Below, piece by piece: positions 16,671 to 26,152 of a stretch of 64,000 nucleotides of DNA. The translations under genes were made by a program, and so were the position numbers. Source of the DNA: CAG-390 sp964590755 (GTDB lineage: Bacteria; Bacillota; Clostridia; Oscillospirales; CAG-272); contig CAZPYK010000002.1 of the NCBI GenBank assembly GCA_964590755.1, positions 1-64,000 on the forward strand. The letters run 5' to 3'. The notes under the pieces are model-generated. The model ran no database searches and was not told the origin of the DNA. It worked only from the letters and a program-made list of their open reading frames with translations. The stretch's first letter is position 1. The number at the start of each line of letters is the position of its first letter.

Positions 16671-17840
16671 ATGGATCGGCGAGAGATCGACGCGTTGATA
16701 AAAGAAAAAGAAAAGCAAAAGAAAAGAGCCGCGCGTCGCGCCGAAACTGCGCATTTGCCGCTTTTGCCCGCTTTGATCCCGTGCGCGGCGATGCTCCTCG
16801 GTGCTTGTGCTTGCTGCGCTTACGGGCGCGAGACCGCCGCGGGGCTTTTTATGCTCGGTTCGGCGCTCTTTCTCGGCACCTTTGCGCGTGAGCGTGCGGT
16901 GATCTTTGGGGTCATAGTCCCGGCGTATGTCGTGGTTCTGTTCAGCGGAGACTTTTCACTGCCCGCGCTCTGTCTCGGCGCTTGTGCGGCGGTCGGGAGC
17001 GGAGCATTCCTGTTTAGGATCAATAAGATCGTGTTTTTCGTCGGATCGCTCATCACACTCGGCATCGGAGTCGCGCTTGCCGGCAACGCGGGCGGGCTTG
17101 CGTGCGTCGCGCTGTCATTAACTGCCGCTGTTCTCGGCACCGTCTATCCCGTCTCGCGTATAGGTGAATCGGTGGCGTATACCGCCGCCGCTCTCGGAAT
17201 TACCGTTCTTCTGCTCGGAGCCGTTTTGGTGTTTATCGAAGGCGGGGCGAGTATCGAGGCGCCGGCGGATCTGCCCGCTCGGATAAAGCGGCAGTTGATT
17301 TCCGCCGTTGGCGCCGCGGCAGCCGCGGATACTGCAAGCGGAGCCCTGGAGCAGTATGTGGATTCGGTGATGAAGCTTCTGCCGGGACTTTTTGCCGCGG
17401 CGGTCGAGGTCTTGGCGTTCTTTATGCATTGTGTGTGCGGGGCGATCTTTCGCTCGGCGAGTATGGAGCCGGAGGCTTTCACCACCGCTCCGTCAAGATA
17501 TATCGTTTCTCCGATAACGGCACTGCTGTATTTTGCCGCGACGCTTGTATGCGCCGCAGTCGATGAGAGCGGAACGGTTTCGGTGGTGTGCGAAAATATA
17601 ATGCTCATGCTTTCGTTGCCGTTGGCTGTATATGCGGTGTTTGAGGTCACGCAAAGACTGCGTCGCGCGGAGCTTGAGTCTATAGGCAAGCTCGTTATTG
17701 CGGCGGCTGTGCTGACGGCGATATTCGGCGGATGGCAGGGAGTGTGCATTCTTGCCGCGGCGGGTGCGGTCATGAGTTGTATCCTTCCGCTCGGCGCATT
17801 CATCGGCGGGATCGTCGGCGGTGGCGGCGGAGAGCAGTGA
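16671..17840 (+). CDS. YybS-like membrane protein (DUF2232)
   Basis: 389 residues. A lysine/arginine-rich cytoplasmic N-terminus (about residues 8-24) precedes eight or so membrane helices spread over the rest, with a pronounced Gly-rich C-terminal helix ending GGIVGGGGGEQ. Position directly upstream of gdpP, rplI and dnaB matches the yybS slot of Bacillus and Clostridia, which is the main basis for the name; the function of YybS is not established. The ATG at 16671 follows GGAG motifs, and longer upstream reading lacks coding character. Confidence 0.75.
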   Translation: MDRREIDALIKEKEKQKKRAARRAETAHLPLLPALIPCAAMLLGACACCAYGRETAAGLFMLGSALFLGTFARERAVIFGVIVPAYVVVLFSGDFSLPALCLGACAAVGSGAFLFRINKIVFFVGSLITLGIGVALAGNAGGLACVALSLTAAVLGTVYPVSRIGESVAYTAAALGITVLLLGAVLVFIEGGASIEAPADLPARIKRQLISAVGAAAAADTASGALEQYVDSVMKLLPGLFAAAVEVLAFFMHCVCGAIFRSASMEPEAFTTAPSRYIVSPITALLYFAATLVCAAVDESGTVSVVCENIMLMLSLPLAVYAVFEVTQRLRRAELESIGKLVIAAAVLTAIFGGWQGVCILAAAGAVMSCILPLGAFIGGIVGGGGGEQ

Positions 17841-17955
17841 CGCGATCGAGCAACACTCAAATGAGTTTTTTCGTATCTTGCATACGTCATTTACGATCGT
17901 CGATGTCGATCGTTGATCAATCATGTCGCCGCAGGCGGCAGAGCGGAGGTTTTTG

Positions 17956-20010
17956 ATGTCAATAAAAGGAAACAAGCGTCCGGACGACACGCCGCTTTGG
18001 ATATGTGTGATAGTCGGCGGGATATTTCTTGCCGCCGTGGCGGTACTCTCCGAACTTACAGATCTGATACCGTCCATAGTCGCTCTCGCATTTTTGTTTA
18101 TCTATTGTGCCGCCGTGATAATAGCATATCTGTCATCTCGATCGGCATCATCCTTCGGTATCGGCGAAAAAGAGCGGCTGTCGATAGGCAATCTTATGAC
18201 CGAGACTCTCAGGAGCGTTAGGCTCGCGACGGTGATAACCGCTCCGGACGGAAAGATAATCTGGTCGAATGCCGCCATGCAGGATATAGCCGAATCCGGC
18301 GAAACGCTGGCGGGGCTTGAACTCGGCACGATATGTCCCGTCTCGGTCTCCGAACTGGCTGCCACCGATCCGATCGTGGGTGTACGTGTGCTTGTGCGGG
18401 AGATGCCGTTTCGCGCTCGCGCTTATGAGATGAACACCGCCGAGCGCAGATATTATATGATAACCTTTGAGGAGCTCTCGGAGATCGAGTCGGCAAACGC
18501 GCGAGCCGATGACGAGTTGGCGGTGATCTCCTATGTGACGATAGACAACCTTGCGGAGTTGGCACAGTACGCACGAGTGTCCTATCGCGAGGCGGCGAAC
18601 CGCGCCGACGAGATACTGAAGGCTTGGGTCGACGGTATGGACGGTATAATGCGGGAATACGATCGAGACAAGTTTATCGTCATCTTCCCCAAAAAGCGAC
18701 TTGCCTCCGCGATGGCCGCAAGGTTCGATGTGCTCGATCAAGTGAAAAACATCAAGACCGGAGACATGCGCATGTCGCTTACCGTTTCGATAGGCATGTC
18801 CGCTTCGAATTCCGGCATAGCCGAGCGTGAAAGAGAGGCGGCGTCGGCGCTTGAGACCGCGCTTCAACGCGGCGGAGATCAGGTGGTGATCCGCACCTCG
18901 CAAGGTTTTGAATATTTCGGCGGCAGGACCAAGAGTTCGCGCGGACGCGGAAGCGTTACCGCAAGGTTTATTTCCGACAGGCTGGCGGGAATTATCTCGG
19001 AGGCGGGCAATGTGCTTATCATGGGGCATAAAAACCCCGATTTCGATTGCATCGGCGCCTCGGTCGGACTTGCGCGCTTTGCTTCTCGATATAATGAGGA
19101 CGTGCGCATAGTCATGGACCGCGAATGTCACAATTTTGCGGTCTGCACCGACGGGTTGATGAACGATCCCGCTTTTTCCGAAAGAGAGGTCTTCATCAAT
19201 GCCGCCGACGGTATGGAGATGATCCGTTCGGATACGCTCTTGATACTTGCCGATGTCAACAATATGCAGATATGCGAATCTCCCGAGCTGGCTGCCAATG
19301 TGTTTAAGACCGTTATCATAGACCATCACCGCAAGGCGCACGAATTCGTCAACGAGCCGGAGCTGGTCTACATTGAGCCGTCGGCGTCCTCGGCGTGCGA
19401 GCTTGTCGCCGAGATGCTTGAGCTGGCATCTCCCGCGGATACGGGAGAGAATTCCACGCTCACACGGCGCGAGGCGGATATAATGCTGGCGGGCATCATG
19501 CTCGACACTCAGGATTTCACCCGCTCCACCACGGCGCGCACATTTTCGGCGGCGCTTTATCTGCGTGAGTGCGGTGCAAGTTCGGAGATCGCGAGGACCT
19601 TCTTCTACGAAGATATCAAAAGCTATATTACCGAATCAAAACTCGGTGCCGAGGTGTGCATATATCGCGAGCGCATAGCCATAGCGGTCGGTCGCGGAAC
19701 GGCGGCGGGAGTATCCGAGGATGACGTTGCCGAATTTGAGGCGGCGCGCGGAGCGGATCGCATAACCGCCTCAAAGGCGGCTGACAAATTACTCACCGTT
19801 CGCGGCGTGGCTGCGGCATTCGTCTTGATCGAGACCGACGGCGAGGTCATGATATCCGCACGTTCTGACGGCAGTATAAACGTGCAGCTCGTGCTTGAGC
19901 AGCTGGGCGGCGGCGGACATTTTGATGCCGCGGGTGCGCAGGTGCACAGCGAGAACATCACCGAGGTGTTGACTCGCCTTAAGAAATGCATCGACGATTA
20001 CCTTGCTTAA
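17956..20010 (+). CDS. gdpP: Cyclic-di-AMP phosphodiesterase GdpP
   Basis: 684 residues. Two N-terminal transmembrane helices (about residues 15-60) lead to a PAS-like region, a degenerate GGDEF domain (about residues 170-300), and a DHH/DHHA1 phosphodiesterase. Catalytic signatures include GHKNPDFDCIG, the DHHRK motif and GGGGHFDAAG near the C-terminus. The enzyme sits in the membrane and hydrolyses c-di-AMP to pApA, so it sets osmolyte and cell-wall homeostasis. The start at 17956 is preferred because AGCGGAGG precedes it. Confidence 0.94.
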   Translation: MSIKGNKRPDDTPLWICVIVGGIFLAAVAVLSELTDLIPSIVALAFLFIYCAAVIIAYLSSRSASSFGIGEKERLSIGNLMTETLRSVRLATVITAPDGKIIWSNAAMQDIAESGETLAGLELGTICPVSVSELAATDPIVGVRVLVREMPFRARAYEMNTAERRYYMITFEELSEIESANARADDELAVISYVTIDNLAELAQYARVSYREAANRADEILKAWVDGMDGIMREYDRDKFIVIFPKKRLASAMAARFDVLDQVKNIKTGDMRMSLTVSIGMSASNSGIAEREREAASALETALQRGGDQVVIRTSQGFEYFGGRTKSSRGRGSVTARFISDRLAGIISEAGNVLIMGHKNPDFDCIGASVGLARFASRYNEDVRIVMDRECHNFAVCTDGLMNDPAFSEREVFINAADGMEMIRSDTLLILADVNNMQICESPELAANVFKTVIIDHHRKAHEFVNEPELVYIEPSASSACELVAEMLELASPADTGENSTLTRREADIMLAGIMLDTQDFTRSTTARTFSAALYLRECGASSEIARTFFYEDIKSYITESKLGAEVCIYRERIAIAVGRGTAAGVSEDDVAEFEAARGADRITASKAADKLLTVRGVAAAFVLIETDGEVMISARSDGSINVQLVLEQLGGGGHFDAAGAQVHSENITEVLTRLKKCIDDYLA

Positions 20011-20059
20011 TAATGTAATTTTACAATAAAGTTCTGAAGAAACGGAGAATATATTAAAA

Positions 20060-20506
20060 ATGAAGGTAGTACTTACAAAAGACGTCAAGGGACAGGGCAA
20101 AAAGGATCAAGTCGTGGAGGTGTCGGACGGATATGCGCGCAACTTTCTTCTGCCGCGCGGTCTGGCTGTTCCCGCAGACGCAAAAATAATGAATGAGATA
20201 AAGAATCGCGAGGCATCCGAGAAGCACCGCATAGAGGTGGAGCGCGCCGAGGCTTTGGCAACGGCAAAGAAGCTTGAGGCGGTCCAAGTGAAGATATATG
20301 CATCCTCGGGAGCCGACGAAAGGCTTTACGGTTCGGTGACCTCCAAAGACGTCGCGGAGGCGCTTGAGGCTCAGCACGGCGTTTCGCTCGATCGCCGCAA
20401 GCTCACGATAGCCGATCCGATAAAGGCGTACGGCGCGTACACGATACCGGTAAAGCTGTTCGGAGATATAGAGGGCAAGATAAACGTTATCGTATGCAAG
20501 AAATAA
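20060..20506 (+). CDS. rplI: 50S ribosomal protein L9
   Basis: 148 residues, full length. The N-terminal domain has MKVVLTKDVKGQGKKDQVV and the signature GYARNFLLPRGLA; a long helix linker of charged residues follows, and the C-terminal domain carries the conserved LDRRKL and GAYTIPVKLFGDI. L9 binds 23S rRNA and affects frame maintenance. It sits between gdpP and dnaB, as in many Bacillota. Confidence 0.97.
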   Translation: MKVVLTKDVKGQGKKDQVVEVSDGYARNFLLPRGLAVPADAKIMNEIKNREASEKHRIEVERAEALATAKKLEAVQVKIYASSGADERLYGSVTSKDVAEALEAQHGVSLDRRKLTIADPIKAYGAYTIPVKLFGDIEGKINVIVCKK

Positions 20507-20575
20507 GACCGTAAAAGTCGGAAGATCGAACAAAGAGACGATAGGGCGGCGCCATGCCGCCCAAGGGAGCTCCGA

Positions 20576-21937
20576 ATGAATAATGATGTGATCAAAAAAA
20601 TGCCGTTTTCGATGATAGCCGAGCAGGCGCTCTTGGGCTCTGTTCTGCTTGATCCGGAATCGTTGCGTAATGTGGCGGACATGGTGACCGATGCCGATTT
20701 TTATGTATCCGAGCATCGTCAAATATATGCCGCAATGCTGCGCTTGTTTATGACAAGCAGTCAGATAGACGTCGTCACATTGATAGACGATCTTGTGCGC
20801 GACGGCGTTTATGACAAGTCGGGCGGAGAAAGCTATATAAGGATGCTGACAGACAGTGTGCCGTCGGCATTGAATATTCGCGACTACGCCGTGATAGTCA
20901 AGGAAAAGAGCCTTTTGCGCAGTCTTATCGAGGCAGGCGAGGATATTGCCGAAAAAGCGTATTCCGAGCAGGATGATGTCGGATCGTTGCTTGATTATGC
21001 CGGCAATAAGATCTATGCGATAGCGCAGGGGCGCAATGACAGAAGCTTTGTCAGCATAGATCGTGTGCTCATGCAGGTATATGAGCATTTGCACGAGCTT
21101 CAGATAGATCCCGAGGGTACGCAGGGAACAAAGACGGGCTTTTCCGATCTTGACGGCGTGCTTGCGGGTATGGGAAATTCCGACCTTATACTGGTGGGCG
21201 GTCGACCCGGTATGGGTAAGACCAGCTTTGCAATGAATATCGCGACGAATGTTGCGCTGAAAACGCACAAAAAGGTGGCGATATTTTCACTGGAAATGTC
21301 TGCCGAGCAGCTTGCAACGCGAATGCTGTCGAGCGAGGCGCTTGTCAGCTCGTTGGCGCTCAGGACCGGAAACATCAGCGACGACGATTGGACACGACTG
21401 GCGGGAGCGGTGGATAGGCTCAGCGGAAGTCGGATCCTTATCGACGACACTCCCGGAATCACCGTCACCGGAATGAAAGCGAAGCTGAGACGAGAGGGCG
21501 ACGTGGGTCTTGTGGTCATAGATTATCTGCAGCTCATGCAAGGAGACAGACACAACGACAACAGAGTTCAGGAGGTCGCCGAGATCACGCGAGGCATGAA
21601 GCTTATGGCAAAGGAGCTGAACGTTCCGGTCATCTGCTGTGCACAGCTTTCCCGCGGACCCGAATCGCGTACCGTTAAGAAGCCCATGCTTTCCGACCTG
21701 CGAGATTCCGGATCTATCGAGCAGGATGCCGATACTGTGCTCTTTATCTATCGTGATGAATATTATCAGACAGACAAGGACGCCTCGGCGGACAAAAACG
21801 GGATCGATATCGTGGAATGTATCGTCGCAAAGAACCGCCACGGCTCCACCGGAACGGTCAAGCTCAGCTGGAGCGGCACATATACTTTGTTCCGAAGCAT
21901 TGAGAACAATGCTCCCGAACCGCCGGAGGGACAATGA
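20576..21937 (+). CDS. dnaB: Replicative DNA helicase DnaB (DnaC of Bacillus)
   Basis: 453 residues. The N-terminal helical domain (residues 1-150) is followed by a RecA-like ATPase with Walker A GGRPGMGKTSFAMNIA (about residues 206-221), Walker B region LVVIDYLQLMQG, and the DLRDSGSIEQDAD motif that includes the arginine-finger region. A hexameric 5'-3' helicase for chromosome replication. A short GC-rich hairpin (20544-20562) without a U tract separates it from rplI. Its stop overlaps the tilS start (ATGA). Confidence 0.96.
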   Translation: MNNDVIKKMPFSMIAEQALLGSVLLDPESLRNVADMVTDADFYVSEHRQIYAAMLRLFMTSSQIDVVTLIDDLVRDGVYDKSGGESYIRMLTDSVPSALNIRDYAVIVKEKSLLRSLIEAGEDIAEKAYSEQDDVGSLLDYAGNKIYAIAQGRNDRSFVSIDRVLMQVYEHLHELQIDPEGTQGTKTGFSDLDGVLAGMGNSDLILVGGRPGMGKTSFAMNIATNVALKTHKKVAIFSLEMSAEQLATRMLSSEALVSSLALRTGNISDDDWTRLAGAVDRLSGSRILIDDTPGITVTGMKAKLRREGDVGLVVIDYLQLMQGDRHNDNRVQEVAEITRGMKLMAKELNVPVICCAQLSRGPESRTVKKPMLSDLRDSGSIEQDADTVLFIYRDEYYQTDKDASADKNGIDIVECIVAKNRHGSTGTVKLSWSGTYTLFRSIENNAPEPPEGQ

Positions 21938-23415
21938 GCACGACAAGGTCGGGAGCCGACACAGCTCTCCCGCGAGGCTTCACTCCGCCGTGCGCCATGA
22001 CCCGCCTTTCGGAGGACGAGACTGTGCTGTTGGCTTTTTCGGGAGGTGCCGATTCCTCGGCACTGCTCGATATGCTTCTCGGTATAGGCTGTCGCGTGGA
22101 ATGTGCGCATCTTGAACACGGCATACGCGGAGAGACCTCCGAGCGCGACGCACGCTTTTGCGTCGAAAGAGCGGAGACGCTCGGCGTTCCGATACATGTG
22201 GAACGAGTCGATGTTCCGCGCGTCGCCAAGGAGCGCGGGGAAGGGCTTGAGGAAGCTGCGCGGCGCGAGAGATATGAATTTTTCTCTCGGGTGATGCGAG
22301 AGCGCGGCATACGATTGCTGATCACGGCGCACAATGCCGACGATCAGCTTGAAACGCTGTTGCTGCGTTTGACGCGAGGCAGCGGAGCGCGCGGGATGTG
22401 CGGCATTCCGCCGATACGCGAGCTCGGCGAGGGCATGCTCGTTCTGCGTCCGATGCTCGAAGTCTCAAAGTCCGAGGTGCTTGAATATTGCGATGCGCGC
22501 GGCATTCCGTATGTCACCGATGAGACTAACGACGATGTTGAGTATTCCAGAAATCGTATTCGTGCGAGAGTTATACCCGAGCTGAGGCGGATAAATCCCG
22601 CGGTAGCGGCGGCGGCGGGCAGGCTGGCGAACGGAGCGCGCGAGGACTGCGAATATCTTGATTCTCTTGCCGACGGATTTGTGTCCGACCTTGAGAACGG
22701 AGAGACGCCGACGTGCGAGCTTTCCGCGCTCGCGCGTCCGATAGCCCGCCGAGTCATAGAAAAGTTGTATGCGCGAGCGGGCGGTGTGATGCTTGAGGAA
22801 AAGCATTATGCAGAGCTGTTCAAGCTGTTGACCGATGCGCCGCGGTGTCACCGCGAACGAAGGCTGTCGCTTCCCGCAGGTGTGTGCGCCGTGATAACGC
22901 ACGATCGCTTGAAGTTCGTCTCAAGCACCGAGGCGGAGCGAATGACGGCGGAAAAAGAAGAGCTTCCCGCGGGGGAGAATTTCCCGCTTTTTGACGGCGA
23001 AAACCTTCTTCCGGGCGGAAGCACGGTGACGATCGGCGCGAATATTGGCGAAAAACTTGAAAATATAAATTTTGTTTACAAAGTGTCTACAAAGACGCTT
23101 CTGAATACTGATAAAATAAAAGGTAATCTTTATGCACGTCGGCGAGCGGCGGGGGATGTGATCCTGCACGGCGGCATGCATAAGAGCATAAAAAAACTGT
23201 TTTGCGACCGGGGGATCGACCCCGACGCGCGTGTCGTACTGCCGCTCATATGCGATGACGACGGTGTCGTTTACGTTCCGTTCATAGGCGTAAGGGACGG
23301 CATGGCGTATGACGGGACGGGGGAACGCACCTCTGTTATGGTGGCGCTTCCGACAGAACGGTATATCAAATCGCAAAGGATGGAAGAAAAAAATGATCGA
23401 CAACATGACAGATGA
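21934..23415 (+). CDS. tilS: tRNA(Ile)-lysidine synthase TilS
   Basis: 493 residues. The N-type ATP pyrophosphatase PP-loop is AFSGGADSSALLDML (about residues 33-47); ARRERYEFF and THNADDQ-like (TAHNADDQLETLLLRL) motifs follow. The C-terminal half contains the TilS substrate-binding domains ending with KKLFCDRGID-type residues. It converts cytidine 34 of tRNA-Ile(CAU) to lysidine, which is essential for AUA decoding; many Ile codons in this window are ATA. It overlaps dnaB upstream and hpt downstream. Confidence 0.95.
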   Translation: MSTTRSGADTALPRGFTPPCAMTRLSEDETVLLAFSGGADSSALLDMLLGIGCRVECAHLEHGIRGETSERDARFCVERAETLGVPIHVERVDVPRVAKERGEGLEEAARRERYEFFSRVMRERGIRLLITAHNADDQLETLLLRLTRGSGARGMCGIPPIRELGEGMLVLRPMLEVSKSEVLEYCDARGIPYVTDETNDDVEYSRNRIRARVIPELRRINPAVAAAAGRLANGAREDCEYLDSLADGFVSDLENGETPTCELSALARPIARRVIEKLYARAGGVMLEEKHYAELFKLLTDAPRCHRERRLSLPAGVCAVITHDRLKFVSSTEAERMTAEKEELPAGENFPLFDGENLLPGGSTVTIGANIGEKLENINFVYKVSTKTLLNTDKIKGNLYARRRAAGDVILHGGMHKSIKKLFCDRGIDPDARVVLPLICDDDGVVYVPFIGVRDGMAYDGTGERTSVMVALPTERYIKSQRMEEKNDRQHDR

Positions 23416-23953
23416 TATAGCATACAAGCTTGTGACGGAAGAGCAGATAGATGAGATCACGACAAGGATAGCCGACGAGATCGACCGCGATTATGCCGAC
23501 AGCGGCAAAAAACTGCTGCTTCTGTGCATACTTAAGGGTTCGGTGGTGTTTATGGGCGAGCTGATGAAAAAGATCAAGCGCCCGGTCGAGATCGACTTTA
23601 TGAAGGTCTCCTCCTACGGTGGCGGCACCAGCACCAGCGGCAGGATAAATATCCTGCTCGACCTTCACCGCGGGGATATGTCCGATATCGACATAATCGT
23701 TGTGGAGGATATAGTTGACAGCGGAAGAACGCTCTCATATCTTGAAGATTATCTGCGTCTCAAGGGCGCAAACAGCGTACGTTGCTGCACTATGCTCGAT
23801 AAGCCCTCGCGCCGTCAGGTGGAATACACCCCGAGCTACGTCGGCACCGAGATACCCGATGTATTTGCCGTCGGATACGGACTTGACTATGACGAGCGCT
23901 ATCGCACGCTCCCGTTTGTGGGCGTGCTGAAGCCGGAGATCTACAATAACTGA
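23393..23953 (+). CDS. hpt: Hypoxanthine phosphoribosyltransferase
   Basis: 186 residues. The PRPP-binding motif IIVVEDIVDSGRTLSYL (about residues 101-117) and the FMKVSSYGGGT loop identify a purine salvage phosphoribosyltransferase making IMP (and GMP) from hypoxanthine (and guanine). The ATG at 23393 lies within the end of tilS (23-base overlap) and follows AAAGGATGGAAG. The tilS-hpt-ftsH order is conserved in Bacillota. Purine supply also features in the guanine-riboswitch operon at 49.3 kb. Confidence 0.95.
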   Translation: MIDNMTDDIAYKLVTEEQIDEITTRIADEIDRDYADSGKKLLLLCILKGSVVFMGELMKKIKRPVEIDFMKVSSYGGGTSTSGRINILLDLHRGDMSDIDIIVVEDIVDSGRTLSYLEDYLRLKGANSVRCCTMLDKPSRRQVEYTPSYVGTEIPDVFAVGYGLDYDERYRTLPFVGVLKPEIYNN

Positions 23954-23986
23954 CGCCCATCAAAAATCAGAAAGGCATTTTTCGTA

Positions 23987-25969
23987 ATGAGAAAAAGATC
24001 AGCATCAAACCTTAGGATAATAATTCTTTATCTTTTGGTAATCGGTATCGTCGTTTTCGTTGCCTCGGGGCTGCTCTCGCAGACCTCGGATGACAAGGCG
24101 ACATACTCCACAATCGTTTCTTATTTTCAAGAGGAGCAGGTCGTTAAGTTCGAAATTTCGAAAAGCGACGTGCTTACAATGGAGCTCAAGGACGGCAAGA
24201 TCATATCCTACAAGCTTAAGGATGTGGACTATTTCCGTGAAGATCTCGGTGATCTGATACTTGAGCAGTACCAAAACGGCATCATCACTTATTTTGAGTA
24301 CGAGCCCGAGACGGTATGGCCCTGGTGGGTATCGCTCTTGCCGTATCTTGCGGTGATGGCGATCTGTGTTGCAATGTGGTTCTTTGCCATGAATCAAGTC
24401 GCCGGCAAGGGCGGAAAGATGAACGGCTTCGGAAAGGCAAGGGTGAAGACCTCTGCCGACACCGACGACAAGGATCGCGTGACCTTCCGCGATGTGGCGG
24501 GAGCGGACGAGGAAAAAGAGGAACTCAAAGAAATAGTCGAGTTCCTTAAGGATCCGCAAAAATTCGCCAAGCTCGGCGCCAAGATACCGCACGGTGTGCT
24601 TTTGATGGGCCCTCCCGGCACGGGTAAGACATTGCTTGCCAAGGCTGTCGCGGGCGAGGCGAACGTTCCCTTCTTTTCAATATCCGGCTCCGATTTCGTT
24701 GAGATGTATGTCGGTGTCGGTGCATCGCGCGTGCGCGATCTCTTTGAGACCGCAAGAAAAGCACCCGCATCCATCGTGTTTATCGACGAGATAGACGCAG
24801 TGGGACGCCACCGCGGCGCGGGACTTGGCGGCGGTCATGACGAGCGTGAGCAGACACTCAACCAGCTGCTCGTTGAAATGGACGGCTTCGGCTCTCATGA
24901 GGGCATAATAGTCATGGCGGCGACCAACCGCCCCGATATACTTGACCCGGCGCTTTTGCGTCCCGGACGCTTTGACCGTCAGATAACCGTCAATTACCCC
25001 GATATCGACGGACGCGAGGCGATACTCAAAGTCCATGCAAGAAACAAAAAGTTTGAGGATGACGTCGACTTTGCGGTGATAGCGAAAACGACATCCGGCT
25101 TTACCGGAGCCGATCTTGCCAATCTGCTCAACGAGGCGGCGCTGCTTGCCGTCAGACGCGGAAAGTCGCTGATCGGTATGGCGGATATCGAGGATGCCTT
25201 TATGAAGGTGCTGACCGGTCCGCAGAAGAAGTCGCGCAAGATGCTTGAGAGCGAGCGCCGCAACACGGCGTATCACGAGGCGGGACACGCGATCGTCGCA
25301 TATTATATGCCGACACAGGATCCCGTGCATATGATATCCATCATACCCGCGGGTCAGGCGCTCGGTGTTACCGTGTCTATACCCACGACCGATCGCTTCA
25401 GTGTTTATCGCAACGAGCTCAAGGAGCGCATAGCAGGGCTTCTGGGCGGCAGAGTTGCCGAGATGCTCACCTTCGGAGATTTTTCCGGCGGCGCGTCGAA
25501 CGATATACAGCGTGCCACCGGTATTGCGCATTCTATGGTCACTCAGCTGGGTATGTCGGATGAACTGGGGCCGATACGTTACGGCTCCAGCCACGGAGAC
25601 GATATATTCTTGGGGCGTGATTTTTCCACTCAGCAGGATTATTCCGATTCCACCGCGGCAAAGATCGACGCCGAGGTGCACCGTATAGTGAACGAGGCGT
25701 TCGAGGCGGCAAAGAAGATATTGACCGAGCATGCCGACAAGCTGAAATTTGTTGCGGAATATCTTTTGACGCATGAAACGATGGACGGAGATCAGTTCCG
25801 CGCCGCGATGGAGCATGACGCCACCGAGGCGGAGCTGGAAGAGATAGCCGAGACAAAAAAACGTCGCAGCGCCGAGTCGAATAAGGCTCAAGCGGAGGCG
25901 GACAAGAAAAAAGAGGCGGAGACCGCCGACGCTCCCGATGAGTCGTCGGACGATGCACACGAGGAATAA
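23987..25969 (+). CDS. ftsH: ATP-dependent zinc metalloprotease FtsH
   Basis: 660 residues. Two transmembrane helices (about residues 8-27 and 115-135) flank a periplasmic-side segment. The AAA domain has Walker A GPPGTGKT (residues 208-215), Walker B FIDEIDAVG and the second region of homology with ATNRPDILDPALLRPGRFDR. The protease domain has HEAGH (residues 430-434) for zinc. The last 50 residues are a charged Glu/Lys/Ala tail. The enzyme degrades damaged or regulatory membrane and cytosolic proteins. Confidence 0.97.
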   Translation: MRKRSASNLRIIILYLLVIGIVVFVASGLLSQTSDDKATYSTIVSYFQEEQVVKFEISKSDVLTMELKDGKIISYKLKDVDYFREDLGDLILEQYQNGIITYFEYEPETVWPWWVSLLPYLAVMAICVAMWFFAMNQVAGKGGKMNGFGKARVKTSADTDDKDRVTFRDVAGADEEKEELKEIVEFLKDPQKFAKLGAKIPHGVLLMGPPGTGKTLLAKAVAGEANVPFFSISGSDFVEMYVGVGASRVRDLFETARKAPASIVFIDEIDAVGRHRGAGLGGGHDEREQTLNQLLVEMDGFGSHEGIIVMAATNRPDILDPALLRPGRFDRQITVNYPDIDGREAILKVHARNKKFEDDVDFAVIAKTTSGFTGADLANLLNEAALLAVRRGKSLIGMADIEDAFMKVLTGPQKKSRKMLESERRNTAYHEAGHAIVAYYMPTQDPVHMISIIPAGQALGVTVSIPTTDRFSVYRNELKERIAGLLGGRVAEMLTFGDFSGGASNDIQRATGIAHSMVTQLGMSDELGPIRYGSSHGDDIFLGRDFSTQQDYSDSTAAKIDAEVHRIVNEAFEAAKKILTEHADKLKFVAEYLLTHETMDGDQFRAAMEHDATEAELEEIAETKKRRSAESNKAQAEADKKKEAETADAPDESSDDAHEE

Positions 25970-25981
25970 TAAATATACGCA

Positions 25982-26018
25982 GATGGGCTGCGGGGTTCAC
26001 ACGACCCCGCGGCCCATC
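25982..26018 (+). terminator. Hairpin after ftsH
   Basis: GATGGGC-T-GCGGGGT pairs with ACCCCGC-G-GCCCATC around TCACACG; only a weak T-rich tail follows. It marks the end of the housekeeping block. Confidence 0.7.
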
Positions 26019-26067
26019 ATTGTTCGGATATCGGTGAGCGTGCTGTTATACAGTTTCGAAAAAACGA

Positions 26068-26152
26068 TTGACAGCTTCAAAAGTGTATGATATAATATTA
26101 TCAGACCCAATGCATAAAATGGGAAAACAACAATTTTAAGGAGGGCTTCACA
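26068..26152 (+). promoter_or_regulatory. Promoter and leader of lipoprotein B
   Basis: TTGACA (26068-26073), 17-base spacer, TATAAT (26091-26096). The leader 26106-26152 is identical to the leader of lipoprotein A. Confidence 0.88.
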
